DNA from: Chrysopilus asiliformis
Lineage: Eukaryota; Arthropoda; Insecta; Diptera; Rhagionidae
Reading direction: 5' to 3'
Assembly (NCBI GenBank): GCA_964034945.1
Contig: OZ035960.1
Coordinates: 86,591,348 to 86,655,347, forward strand
DNA: 64,000 nt
This document shows positions 34,555-46,240 of this stretch, in pieces (the stretch's first letter is position 1; every line of letters starts with the position of its first letter). The notes beneath the pieces were generated by a model. It had not been told where the DNA came from. It ran no database searches and was given only the letters and a program-made list of their open reading frames with translations. Made by a program: the position numbers and the translations under genes.

Positions 34555-34745
34555 GTAAAAAATTATCATTTTTCAAATATCTATAGACGGACTGGTAGAC
34601 AGAGAGACTGACTGACTGACTGACAGACTGACAGACAGACATTTTTGTAATATAACTACAATTGACTCTGGAGTGCTTGGGAAGTTTTTTTAAGAGGTCA
34701 AAATTGAAAATAATTATCGCTACCAAATAAGCTCGATATTTTTTT
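34555..34745 (-). repeat. Dispersed repeat family A, 5' fragment
   Basis: A reverse-strand GTCTGTCTGTCAGTCAGTC tract with the family's preceding 'acttcccaagcactccagagtc'-like block. Divergent. Confidence 0.5.
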
Positions 34746-36099
34746 TTGTCAAATTCAGGTCAGGTGCAGTTGACGGAATTTCGATTATTTGTAATTTTCT
34801 TTGTAAACAATTAAACTTCTCCATTTCGCACTTTACTGACAGTAGCAACAAAAGGTGATGTGTTTTCTTTACAGATGACTTGATTTAATAATATTTCTAA
34901 TTATGGTACAGTTAACAGTACTGAAGAAACTCAATCAGAAATCTTATAGCATTTTGAGTGAGCTCGATTGCCTGCTGGCAAAGTAGAGACGCCGTCATCT
35001 TATCGACCCACCATTTGATTTTGAAATAAACCCAAAGCAGCAAAAGTATAATAAATGCATGTGGGCTGCACAAAATTTTCTTTTTATATTGCGTTACTTT
35101 GAATTTAGTGTTGTTGTGTAGTAATTTTTTTATACTGAAACTCTTATACCACAGCAAGATGACAGCAATAGTGCATTATGTCGCGGTTTATGTTTTTTTT
35201 AAATGCCTACGCGATTGCTGCCGCTCCAATCCGATGGGACGCACCTCCCCCCTTGGGAATGTTTGGTTTCTTCTTGTTCCTGAAGTCATAATAATGTGCT
35301 TTGAAATTTATGCTGAAATCAATCTATTTTAAGAAATCTTCCTTAGTTCGGTCGTTCTTGTCCCTTTTTGGGTGATGCGTAAGTTTTAATTTTTTTTCTG
35401 ATTTTCTACTTAACCTCAGATCCAAATACTCTGATATGTTTTTGCCCCATGGTTGATGGAAAGTTTACTCGGGAGTTATGAATGAGTGAGTTAAACATTT
35501 TATATGAACTTCAACCGACCGGATGTTTATCAGACAAAATTTTAGAGGTTTTTCGTGCATCTTCAGTTTTTTGGTCTAAAACTCCGTTTGTTTATAAAAT
35601 TCAAAGTCGGGATCTTCAATTAGGTTCGTACCGATTTCTTTTAATTGTGCAACATACTAAAGAACTGAACGTGTGATGATGATTTTTTTCTTAAATAAGA
35701 ACAATGGAATGAGAAATTATGAGTGTCGTGGAGGATTTCCCAATAAGTACGTCATCAAGTATTACTTAATTTTCTTCTGGCAGTCCCAATACCATTCTAC
35801 ACAATTCTTCCATACACTAAATGTCAATTGGAGCAACTATCTTAATATAGTTTCCTAATTCAGAAACCTTTAGTATATTTTCCTGCGACTTACGTTTACG
35901 CAAGTGCGTCGATGCCGTGCTGGGCACAGTAACTGACTTTTAGGAATCGAGTTCGCATGCCCGCCGGAAAGTGCGTTCTTCTTTAATTTTTGTATCAACT
36001 TTTTATGTTTTCTTTTTCTTATCTCCAGAAGTAGAATGAACCTGGCCAAAACAAAGTTCGGTTCGAAATCAACAACGTGAAAATATTCTAAAATTCAAT
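34746..36099. other. AT-rich stretch, no recognised gene
   Basis: Frames of 60-80 residues between 34912 and 35858 show no known motif and are not called. Confidence 0.35.
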
Positions 36100-36960
36100 A
36101 TCTTTGGTCGTTTTTTATTGGGCAGTGTTTTTTTTTTACTTTCTTATACGTCTGTTAATCTGTGTTAGTCTGTCAGTCTATGAGCAAGATTTCTCAAAAG
36201 CTACTGAAGCTAGAGCCAGGAAATTTTTCAGGCGTGTTTGGTCCTGGAATAGGACGACCCTATCAATTTTTGATGAAAATCCGCTAACCGGAAGTAAGCA
36301 AAATGGCGGTTTTTTTTTTAAATCGCAGTATGGGTTTTTGTTGTTTACTCTGAAACTACGCGTTTTTCAGAAGTCTTATGTGAGACGAGATTTGGAGATA
36401 GTAAAATTTCCCACACTTTTGTCTTCTACTAGGACTCGATATTTCAACCGGGTATCGAGATATTACCGTTATTTTAAAAAAATCAGTTTTTTGCGATTCT
36501 TTTGAAAACTAACGAGTTTTTGGTGATTCGTTGTATGAAATGAATTGAAGAGAGTCATATTTGCAACAATTTTGTCTTTTACTGTTATCCGCTATCTTTT
36601 ACCGTTGTTGAGATATTTTCATTAAAATATAAAAAATTGATTTTTGCGAATTGCTTGCAAACTAACGGTTTCCTGTAAAAATGAAGAATTAAAGATATTA
36701 AAATTCTCTACATTTTTGCCTTTTACCATAAATTTATATATTTTACCGTTATCGATATATTTCAGATTTTGTAATATTAAGATTCATATTATTGTATAAA
36801 CTAATTTTTTTTTCGTCGAGTTGTAGTGTAGTCGTAAATTGCGCAAGAACGTAGATTTTGTATAAGAAAGTCATGTGCTGTTCACATCAGATATTTTGAA
36901 AAAATTCACCAACAAATTTGCATATCCCAAAACCATTCTTGTAAAGTTTCATGATGGGAC
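36100..36960 (+). repeat. Dispersed repeat family A, divergent copy
   Basis: Recognisable blocks are 'caagatttctcaaaagctac', 'gctagagccaggaaatttt', 'aaatccgctaaccggaagta', 'aaactacgcgtttttcag' and two 'ctaacgg' modules. The 133-residue frame at 36104-36505 lies inside the repeat and is not a gene. Confidence 0.65.
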
Positions 36961-37867
36961 CGTAATGGGATCATAAAAAATATGGAAGCGAAATTGTCAT
37001 AAAAAAGTGAAATTTTAATTTTCCAGTTTCAATTTGTTTCGTTAAAGTGATTACTAAAATTTCACTTTTGTATGATATATTGTGAGGCCATCAGAGTAAG
37101 TGTGGCCCAACCCACATGTCGAAATCGTGAATTTTTTTGTGTTTGAATCACTATTGGGAGTGAATTTTTAGATAAAAATGTTTGGAGGCACCAAAGAACA
37201 TTTCAATATTGAGTAATAAAGTCCACACAATTTTTTTTTTTCAAAAATTTACAATCAATAATACTACAAAAGTCGAAAAGCTTCAAAAACTCGATTATGT
37301 AGCTTGAGTCACTTTTGTTCTCAACGCCTCATATATAAGTTACAGGTATATACGTGATTTGTAGTTCCGGTATATTTTAGGTATATTTTACTGTATATTT
37401 AAAGTAATACTTAAGGCCGTTTCAATAACTTCGAAACCTCGTTTCGAAAGTTAGATAATTTTTCCGGTTGACCGGTTTTTCAAACAGAAAACAGGTTTTT
37501 GAAATAAATAACTGAATGACGCCCAACTCAAACCTGTGGAAATTTTCACAATATTTTCCCTATATTAAACGTAGGCAAAATTCTACCCCTAAAGGAGAAA
37601 TGGAGGGTGGTTAAAGGTTTAATGTTTTAAAACCTTGATTTTTAGCATGATTCCTGCCCATTAGATATCACTTGCGGGTTTTCGGGGTCGCTGATCACGA
37701 ATATGATGTTAGAATTTCAACGGAAAGTCCTCAGAAGATAACGTTTCTTCTCAAAGGTTTTTAGGTTTTTCTGGATTTTTTTTGATTCAGAAATTTTTTT
37801 TTTTGTTCTAAAGACTTATGTAAACAAGCTTAAAGCCGGCAAAGACGGATATGCAATCCTGTGGAGT
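36961..37867. other. AT-rich stretch with one repeat relic
   Basis: Around 37670-37745 'gtcgctgatcacgaatatgatgtt' is a weak relative of the 2320-2582 units. Nothing else is supported. Confidence 0.35.
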
Positions 37868-37878
37868 TATACAAATTT

Positions 37879-38217
37879 CATTCATCCTCGGCGCTACAGC
37901 TCTCGAAGAGCCTAGGCCTCCTCAATTGAGGTTTCATAGCAATTTCTTTCCTGCTTCGCGCGTACAGTTTTTACATGGATTGCGAACCATGGATGAATTA
38001 CAACATTTGTAAGGTTTTTACGTTGCAACCCATTAACAGCAGGGGCCGTGATAGCAATCTAGACCAATGATGTCGTTAACACCAAGCGGCAACTATCACT
38101 ACTCATTTCGTAAAGCAAGTTGAGTGGACTTGAATCACAGCGTTCCACAGTCGGGAATTGACCCACCGAACTCCGGAACACGTGCCAAGTACTTTACCAC
38201 CTGGACTACGCTGGACC
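37879..38217 (-). mobile_element. tRNA-derived SINE with 11-bp target duplication
   Basis: On the minus strand the 5' end carries RNA polymerase III promoter-like boxes: box A TAGTCCAGGTGG (38208-38197) and box B GGGTCAATTCC (38164-38154), with 32 nt between. The element is bounded by identical TATACAAATTT at 37868-37878 and 38218-38228. Its 3' part ends 'agctgtagcgccgaggatgaa', sharing 'tgtagcgccga' with the LINE ends at 7722-7810 and 22589-22740. The first about 75 nt resemble a tRNA body. Confidence 0.85.
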
Positions 38218-38228
38218 TATACAAATTT

Positions 38229-39176
38229 AATGAAGAGAAAAATAGGCAATTTAATTATTCTTTAGTTGGAATCAAAACTACGACTAAAATATGATTAAAT
38301 TGGACATTTTTTAGTTGAAATTGACTATAATTCTAGTCTCGACCGTTAATTTATTAGAGTTCTGCATTAGCCTTGGATTATCCAGTCGTTAAATTACACC
38401 AAATCAAATAATCATTGACAAATCTCTCTTCATTATACGTCTCAAAGTTTCGCCTGCTGTCGTTAGGATTTTTCGTCTTCTCTCGAGCAAAATCTATAGT
38501 TTTGAGATTATGAAAAATCCTAAGGGACCACATTAAGAAAATGGGATGGACCATAAACTTTCACTTCTGTTTCTTTTGATTGACGCTCAGTTTGATAAAG
38601 TTTAAAGAGTTTTACTTGAGAAATATCCACGTCAGCAATCAGAAATTCATCACACTTAACAAAAAAAAAATCTTAGTTCATAAAATTAATCGTGTTTTTC
38701 CCCTATTTTCAGATGATAACCTCTATATGACCTCTACAGCCACTAAAGGTATGCATTTGCGAATCGCGACCCATATTAGTAAAATCAATGAAAGTTCGAT
38801 AACTTTTCTGTGACAATTCGGTAACTAATGATGCTACAAATAAAGTTGAATGAATGTGGTCAAGGGAACTATGGAAATTCTTGCAGAAACCAGTACGAGT
38901 TCTTTTTGACGAAATGAAAATAACAAATTAAGTGAAATTGCAACTGTTGTTAATTAAAATATTTTTGTTTCAAGTTATTAATTTTTATTTTGCTAAATTC
39001 AAATGAACTAATTGTCAAAACATAATCGAAATCGCGTGTAAAGTATTTAATAATAAATATATTCTAGCGAAGCAATTGAAATCTAAAAGAACTGACAATT
39101 TTGCTGGATTTTCGAGTCTCTGTCGAAAGTAGTGCTGGTGTAGGAATAATTTGTGGCAAATCGTCATTAGCTTGTG
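38229..39176. other. Sequence upstream of the Cdep-like coding exon
   Basis: No coding frame or repeat recognised. It may contain a 5' untranslated exon or intron end; TAG at 39168-39170 closes the frame just before the ATG. A splice-like pair around 38713-38749 is discussed under rejected items. Confidence 0.35.
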
Positions 39177-39404
39177 ATGTCTTTAAGCAATATGGGGCCT
39201 TCTACGGCGGGTGGTGGAAATACTGGACATAATATGGGTGTAGGCGGTGGTCTCGGCCCCATCCCCGGCGGACGTATGACTCACTCACTCAGTACCCCAT
39301 CGGGCGTTGATGGAACGCCGTCCACACCTCATCATCGTGGCGGAAAAAAGCTAGCAATAAGAATTCAAATGCTCGACGATTCAGTTACAATGTTTCAAGT
39401 TCAG
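39177..39404 (+). CDS. Cdep: First coding exon of a FARP/Cdep-like FERM-RhoGEF
   Basis: Reads 76 codons from ATG (preceded in frame by TAG, so this is the first usable ATG) to CAG|gtaagt at 39405, phase 0. Residues 1-55 are Gly/Ser/Pro-rich and probably disordered. Residues 57-76, from KKLAIRIQMLDDSVTMF on, match the opening beta strand of the FERM domain in the FARP1/2 and fly Cdep group (family pattern KIQMLDD...F.V). These proteins join a FERM domain to DH-PH RhoGEF modules and act at membranes and the cortical cytoskeleton, including in neurons. Only this exon is visible; I found no further FERM exon in the following 24 kb, so the next intron is long. The upstream TAG means the start choice rests on reading alone. 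Other FERM proteins are less likely given the MLDD wording. Confidence 0.65.
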
Positions 39405-40342
39405 GTAAGTGTTAGGAAAATTCATTTACATATTTGATAATACGGTTTTGTCAAACTAAATTTTTATAAGAATTATGGAGTACAAAGCTTGAATTAAACG
39501 GTACAAAATTAACATTAAACGATAATAAAACAAATAAAATATTATGTGGGGTAATTTTGCAATATTAAAACATAATATTAAAACATAAGATAAATTACAA
39601 TTCCCAAGATCCAACCGTCAAATACTCTATATGAGGATGGAAATTTTAAAACAATCAGTGTGTAATAGGGAGAGAAGAAGTGGTTAAATCTATGGAAAAT
39701 TGTATTCTAAACACCTTTTATTTTATAATTGTTTCAATATTTTGTATGGCAGAGAGGAGAAGGAATGGTCCGTGTTTGGCCATTCGAGTTCTTAGCCTTC
39801 CTTACTTACGAGAAACGCAACTGTACAAAATTTTAACTCTAGCGCAATCCTTCCGTAATATATGGATTTCACGGATGGACATATGGACGAACAGGCGGAA
39901 AACAAAATCTTTTGCCATACCAAACACGCTGATGTTATGCATTGCTAACTGTTAACGTATACAAACTTAGGCGAAACACAGCAAGTTAAGGCGAATGCAG
40001 CGTCGATACTTATGCGTTTGACGTAATTCGTCTGCAAGATATTTAACGAAACATGATCCTTAATTATTGAGCTTTACCCTCTTTCCTGAAGTGGTATTGT
40101 GATGGCCAACTGAGAAAATGTTTTGCGTGAGAAAACCGAATAAGTGAATTTTCCCATCATTTGGTATTGTGATTACAAATACTCTTTTCTCGTAAACTCT
40201 TAACTTGCAATTCTACAGGGATTGGAATTCGATTTTCAAAGACAGGTCTTCCCTCAAAAGAAATTTTTGTTAACTGAAATTCATCCCTAATTAATGAGGT
40301 ATTAAATGATTCGTTTGAGTGTTAACATATTAAGTACATATA
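39405..40342 (+). other. Start of a long Cdep-like intron
   Basis: Opens with gtaagt at 39405. Around 39595-39700 'caaatactctatatga' and a GGGAGAGA block match 41800-41880, so a dispersed repeat (family C) is present. The 91-residue frame at 39680-39955 is not supported as a gene. Confidence 0.5.
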
Positions 40343-40344
40343 AA

Positions 40345-41651
40345 GGGTCTTTCAACAATTTTGTATTTTACAATTGTCTTTCAACAATTTTGTATTTTAA
40401 TAAAAACTCACCCTAAAACTTTTTTTTTATGATCTGGCAATGCTAAAACGTCAGTCAAGGTTTACATTTTTACCATGGTGAAGTTCACGAACGAGCAACG
40501 TTTGGAAATTATTCCGAAATTCTGAGTCGGTGGTCGCAACTTTAAGAGCGCTTACTCCAATTTTCGGTCGTAATGGTCGTCCCACCAGACAGGCTGTTCA
40601 TGCTATAGTGGATAAATTCGAGTCAACATATTCACTATTGAATGTTCCTGTACCAGTGAGACAACGCACCGGTCGAAGTACCGAAAATATCGCAGCCGTA
40701 AGTGCTTCAGTTCAAAATGAGCCAAATGAGTCGACTTCACGCCGTTCACAGGAATTGGGAATCTCTCAGTCCACATTGTGGCGAATTTTGCATAAAGATC
40801 TTGGTATACTCCCTTACAAGATCAAATTAACTCAAGAATTGAAGCCTCTTGATCATTTGTAGCGCCGAAACTTCTCCGATTGGGCTCTACAAAAGTTTGA
40901 AGAAAATCCTGAATTTCATCGAAAAATCATCTTCAGCGATGAAGCTCATTTTTGGCTTAATGGCTTTGTCAATAAGCAAAATATGCGTTATTAGACAGCA
41001 ACAAACCCACATGTGCTTCAAAATACTCCATTGCATCCACAAAAAGTGACCGTATAGTGTGGATTTCTTGCCGGAGGTGTGATTGGACCATATTTTTTCG
41101 TCGATGAAAATGATCGCCATGTTACGGTCAATGGAGTTCGCTATCGTGCCATGTTGGAAGATTATTTTTGGCCAGAATTGGATGGACTTGACATCAGTGA
41201 TATGTGGTTCCAACAAGATGGTGCCACATGCCACACAGCTGGTCAAACAATTGATCTATTGAAGGAGAAGTTCAGTAATCGTGTAATCTCGAGAAATGGT
41301 CCGGTCGAATGGCCACCTCGCTCATGCGATTTAACGCCGTTGGATTTCTTTTTATGGGATTATGTTAAGTCGTTGGTTTATGCCAACAAGTCAACAACGT
41401 TAGAGGAGCTCAGGAACACTATCGAACGCGAAATTGCCAACGTTCCGGCCGATATGTGTTGAAGAGTGGTGGAAAATTGGCTCTAAAGAATCAATCTGCA
41501 AACGTGCTCGCGGTGGCCATATGAACGACATCGAATTTCATACTTAAATGTAACATGTCCACTACACCTGGAATAAATTTCAGCCCGATATCTCAATTAT
41601 TCTGTGTTTTATTTAAATACAAAATTGTTATGTCCTTGTTGAAAGACCCTT
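40345..41651 (+). mobile_element. Near-full-length mariner, DD41D type
   Basis: Inverted ends AAGGGTCTTTCAACAA on both sides are flanked by TA (40343-40344 and 41652-41653). The left end holds a 29-bp tandem repeat of 'tctttcaacaattttgtatt'. The length of 1307 bp is normal for an autonomous mariner. Confidence 0.92.
40475..41547 (+). pseudogene. DD41D mariner transposase with stops and frameshifts
   Basis: Starts MVKFTNEQRLEIIPKF, then a shift near 40525. Helix-turn-helix blocks RPTRQAVHAIVDKFE and SQSTLWRILHKDLGI follow. The catalytic Asp residues are in KIIFSDEAHFWL, MWFQQDGATCHTA and DLTPLDFFLW; I count 41 residues between the second and third, which matches the rosa-type DD41D group. In-frame TAG codons occur at about 40861, 40994 and 41055, two of them where Trp is expected. 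A 2-nt shift near 41455 precedes RVVENWL and GGHMNDIEFHT, then TAA at 41545-41547. All three catalytic residues survive, but the frame does not. Confidence 0.88.
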
Positions 41652-41689
41652 TATATTCGAAAATCGCTTTTTTTTATATAGTATCAGCC

Positions 41690-42130
41690 AGAGCTTAGGG
41701 GAACACCCTTTAATGCCGAAATACAACTCATGATGGCTTGCCTCTCAAAGTTTGTCTGTAATGTTATTTTCAATTTTAAAAACATAAGAAAAGCTACAAT
41801 TGTCAGGAGCCAATGATCAAATACTCTATATGATGGCAGACAAAATGGGAGAGAGAGAGGAAGCAGTGGTCCGATTGGATTTTTATGTATCGATGGGTTA
41901 TTCTACATAACCCATCATACAGAGTAAACTCGACGACTTTCCAAGTTGATCGCTTCACGTAAGGCGATCGTCGCATTTACAGTCACCTGTGACCTTACGG
42001 AATTCCTACCATGATTCCGGTTACCCGTCTGTGGCGGCTGTTACATTATAACGCCGTTTTACTTTAATTTCATTTTTCATGGGCACAATACTATATTATA
42101 CTACGTGCTTGATATAATAAAGTAAAAATC
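41690..42130. repeat. Dispersed repeat family C
   Basis: Contains 'agcttaggggaac...atgccgaa', 'caaatactctatatga' and 'cacctgtgaccttacggaa', which recur at 39595-39700, 45280-45345 and 47270-47350 respectively. The far end on the minus strand (42130-42070) looks like the family A hairpin start. Class unknown. Confidence 0.45.
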
Positions 42131-43560
42131 ATATGTGCGAGTATTCCTTGACAGGTTTTTTTAGTTTTATTTAAACGAAATACATGCACAAATTTGATAG
42201 AAATAAGATTTAAACAAACGATTAAATGACAAAAGAGGAAATTTCTGCTGCTTTCTGTCACTCCTCTTGACCTTATATTTCTAATGTGATGAAAGTGGAT
42301 TTCAAAAGAAAAAGTTATATATAAATTGTCAGTGAGTGGCAATTATGGTGCAAATCTCTTTTTACATCCTTGGTATCTGCCTGAAATGTTGTCTCAAACA
42401 GAGAAAAATAGCGGTGACCTTAAATAAAAATAGATATTTTTTTTAAACTTTTATGTGAACTTGTGCTTTGAACTAAAAATTAAATGTCAACTTTTTTCTC
42501 GATTTTGCAGTACAACGATAAACTATTTAATTATAAATTAAACGGTAAGAAATATAGACGAGAACTTGCATGGTTAGTTGAAAATACACGTGAATCTGTG
42601 TTTTTTGATGTTCTCAATTGAGTCGTTAAAAAGGTTTTTTTTGTGTAACTTTCAAAAGGCTTTATGGTTAAAATAAATAAGATGTTCTTAATCATTAGCT
42701 TTTAGTGGAGTAATATAAATTTATAAGTTGCTTCAGGCCAAATTCCATAGAACGGAATATTTACCTAAAATTTCATAGATTTAAGTCAACATTTTCGTTT
42801 TGTTAGTATTTCTTCGTACTCGAAGTTGAAGGGACTTTGTCACAAAAATACAGATTCAAAGGTAGAAATAGCAAGAAAAGCGTGTCCTAAATCGAAAAAA
42901 ACGACTCTTTTTCGTCAACAGTAATCATGTTTCTTTCAAGGTAATTTTTTGTCGTAATGTTTAAGATTTCTTTTTCGTTGTATGGGAAAGGATTCTGAAA
43001 AGTGGCAGAGACGATTTTTGTATGCGTTCATTAAACCATGTTTAGCGAGATGTGCTTGCAAACAAAGCCCCAAAGGAATTATTAGAGCAAAGCTAAAAAT
43101 ATTCCTCATCAGAACTTAATAAATGTACAGAGCTTAATCCACAGCATTTAAATATCGTAGTATGCTTGAGTTATTTTAAGGTAAGAACTCTTGAAGATTT
43201 GAAAAGTACTTTTGGATAGGTATTCTGTTTAGATTTCTTGAAAATACCTAATTTAAGGTTTTATTACGCATATCCTGACATTTCGTCGTTAAACAACCGA
43301 AATCCACTAAACAGGGCGAGGTTTCCAAACTCGAACATGCCAATTTTGATAAAACTTTTATATGTTTAATAGACCGAAAAATAAGCGACACGTATTTTTT
43401 TATAGACCCAAAAACGATTTAAAGGGAGACAACTCCCCTTCAAAAATCGGACCAAAAAAATCGGATTTTTGCCATTTCTCAGCAGCCAGTTTTCTTTTTG
43501 GTCTAATTTAAACGAACCAAAAATCAGAAGTTTTCTTTTTGGAAGTAGAATTAAAGAGCG
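42131..43560. other. AT-rich stretch, no recognised gene
   Basis: No supported feature; a splice-like block near 42514-42547 was rejected as an exon. Confidence 0.35.
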
Positions 43561-43564
43561 AAAA

Positions 43565-43920
43565 AAATGAAATCAATCTGTCAGTCAGTAAATCTTTCTG
43601 TATATCTGTCTGTCTCTCAGCCTGTCTGTCAGTCCGTTTGTCTGTCTGTCAGTCTGTGTACAAGATTTCTCAAAAACTGCTGGAGTTAGAGCCATGATAT
43701 TTTACAGGTACGTTTGGTCCTGGAATGGGACGATTCTTTGGTGGAAATCCGTTAACCAAAAGGGCGGCTTTTTTTAAATCGCGATTAACTTCGAAACTAC
43801 GCGTTTTTCTGTAGTCTTATATATATAAAAAAATATCATATTTTCATATAAACTAATATATCTGCCGTGTTATGGTGTCATGTGCTGTTCAAATCAGATT
43901 TTTTTTAATTTGTGTAACTA
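43565..43920 (+). repeat. Dispersed repeat family A, partial divergent copy
   Basis: Long GTCTGTC-type tract (43580-43660), 'caagatttctcaaaaactgc', 'gagttagagccatgatattt' and 'aaactacgcgtttttc'. Confidence 0.6.
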
Positions 43921-45270
43921 AAAAACGTCAGTTTGAGGATTAATTGCAACATATTTTTTATAAAGTCTAATGTACTCTGCTAATGCCCACCTGATAAAGG
44001 AAAGATTTTTCCTATTCACCTTCATAGTTTTTCTTTTGTTTTTAAAAACTAGCATTAAGGCAAAACTTTTTCCTGTTCTATGCTTAGGTTTTATCTCATA
44101 AATATTCCACAATTTTGATAGTATTTTGTGTATTTATGCGCAGAATAGAAAATTTTGTACATAGAAAAGGAAATCGACACTTTCTATCCCCAGAGCATTA
44201 ATATTTCACACGAGATACAAGTGGTCGTAATTGTTTGTAGATGCCTCTATTTACGTTTGTTTGACGTTTATTTACGAGAATTCGCAATATAAAAAGATTT
44301 TTAATGACGACACTATTGAGGGTGTTTTATTTTCATTAAAAATCGTATAGATGTTGAAATGAGAGGCTAGCGGTAATAATACCAGAACATCCTTAAATTG
44401 AATATATTTCTGTCTCTTTCTGTCTTCTGGAATAAATTTTATTCTCTTGAAAACCTCTCAATTCATGCATGATCCTTTGCTCCGTACAATAATAAATTAG
44501 TATGTTTGTCTCGTTTTTTCTTCCACTTGTAGTCGAGTCTCCTTGGTCTCATAAAACTAACGGGCCAGACAGCGAGGCTCTGACCAACACAAATAACCAA
44601 GTATGCCGCTCGTAAAAGGCGTCTCAAAGGAGAAATTCGTGAGCTGAGGGATGCTGTGAAAATGCTTTTGGATGGGGATCTAAAAAAGAGAATCAAAAAC
44701 AAAGAAAATCGAACACCAGCATTACACTACACACGGATGTAACGGGAAAATGATGGAGGGGAAGGGTGTGGGGGCTGCGTTTTATTAAGCCGAGTTGGAT
44801 GTCCTCTGTGGAGATATGTTTTTAGGTCGGTAACACAGATGGATATCATGACTACACGGGATCCACAGTAAAAACACTGTACATCAATGGATGTGACGAC
44901 AGAAATTCTTTCACTGGATAGTCAACCAGTGTTGCTAAATGCAACTTGCAAGAAGTTTATACTGTCAATAAAACCATTCAACAAAAAAATTTCTCTTCTA
45001 TCAATAGTGCTGTTTTTCGGTCTCGGTTTGACTCTACCAGATACATATAGATATTTTTATAAGATATATATGGAGAAAATGGTGTTTCTGTCCCTGATTT
45101 TGTTAAAAATGACTTTATTTTGATGAAACTTTAACAAAATCTTTTCAATATAATGGGGATATAATAGCGATACATCTAAAATGGGACAGGGTTTCTTCAA
45201 TTGCGGTTCAACACAATTTTTTTTGCTGGCTTTGCCATACGCAAAGGATCAAAATTTCATATTTTTTTTA
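43921..45270. other. AT-rich stretch, no recognised gene
   Basis: Nothing supported; frames of 60-80 residues have no motifs. Confidence 0.35.
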
Positions 45271-45477
45271 TGTTTTATGCCAGGAGCTTAGGCAAATTGC
45301 CTCTAATGCCGAAGCACAGCTCAAGACATTCAACCATTCATAGAATTCATTCCCACACTGAATACTCCCCTCATCCCTCGGCAACAAAGACTTGGCGCGA
45401 CAGTACATAGTCTTATCGACCATTGTGTCCAGTTACATAGCTTGCCGGAGTATTCAGGCGGCGGGAGGTTATCTTTA

Positions 45478-45629
45478 AAAGGCATGGCACACCAAATGTG
45501 TTGCATTGCCGCATTGCATGATGTTTAAAACATTCATACAAATTTAGACGTTTACTTTTTACGTCTATTTTTTCGAACTAAGTTTCACGTAATGCAGCAA
45601 CGTATTTGGTATGCCATAGCTTTTACCTC
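45478..45629. mobile_element. Short MITE-like inverted repeat
   Basis: Arms 'aaggcatggcacaccaaatg' and (reverse) 'aagctatggcataccaaata' then a GTTGC-type block; about 150 bp in all. Target duplication not seen. Confidence 0.5.
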
Positions 45630-45689
45630 ATTCTACCTCCTTTTACTGCTATATGATGCGGTAAAAAAAATAATTTGACGTCGCTGATT

Positions 45690-46240
45690 CCGAATCTGCA
45701 AGTGGTTTGGCTAGATTGGCTCTAGTTTTGGAAAAAGCCCAAAAAAAGATGATTTTTTCGAAAAAAAATCCATATAAACTGAAAAATTGTATTTTTTTAT
45801 TTTTGTTATATCATTTTAGGGTAACTTGGTACGGCTGAATCCGAATCTGGAAGTAAATTGGCTAGACTCTTTCAAGAGATTTGATGTTTTTATTACAGCT
45901 AAATGGGTCTTCTTAACCCTTAATTTATGAGGTGAAAATCATATGCGTAAATGATGAGGTGGTTTCCAATGGACTTGTTCTAATCACATACCAAATCCGT
46001 GCTTTTAACTCGGCATACAACACCATACTGTATGCAGGTACTGAAGATTTCAGAGTCACTGTGCTGAAAACATGAGAAATAGCAAAGAGAGAAAAGTAAA
46101 TGTGGGTCCACTGGACCCACCTCATCAATTAAAGGTTAAGAACAATAATTCTTCTTTGTGCCAAATCTCGAAAAACTGGAATAAATTCAGTCAAACTACT
46201 TTCAGATTAGGATTCAGCGATGCCAACTTACCCCAAAATG
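45690..46240. repeat. Dispersed repeat with 'ctgaatccgaatctgg' modules
   Basis: The module appears at about 45685, 45837 and, inverted, at about 46200. It is related to the 2320-2582 tandem unit. The TTAA element at 45917-46135 interrupts it. Confidence 0.45.
45917..46135. mobile_element. piggyBac-like MITE, second family
   Basis: Inverted ends CCCTTAATTTATGAGGTG (left) and CCTTTAATTGATGAGGTG (right, reverse), flanked by TTAA at 45913-45916 and 46136-46139. Terminal CCC and TTAA fit piggyBac. It holds the palindrome TGGGTCCACTGGACCCA. The length is 219 bp. Confidence 0.82.

Noticed and set aside
36104..36505. 133-residue frame
   Set aside because: Falls wholly inside a family A repeat; other copies do not keep the frame.
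38154..38217. A free-standing tRNA gene on the minus strand
   Set aside because: Box A and box B are present, but the acceptor stem does not close and the unit is embedded in a 339-bp element with its own target duplication, so it is a SINE head.
38713..38749. Possible 36-bp exon with 'ttttcag' acceptor and 'gtatgc' donor just upstream of the Cdep-like exon
   Set aside because: Too short to judge, its frame has no link to the following exon, and such splice-like pairs are common in AT-rich sequence.
40887..41246. 119-residue minus-strand frame
   Set aside because: It is the antisense shadow of the DD41D mariner transposase.
42514..42547. Possible microexon after 'gattttgcag' and before 'gtaagaaa' in the Cdep-like intron
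   Set aside because: The translation does not resemble the expected continuation of the FERM domain.
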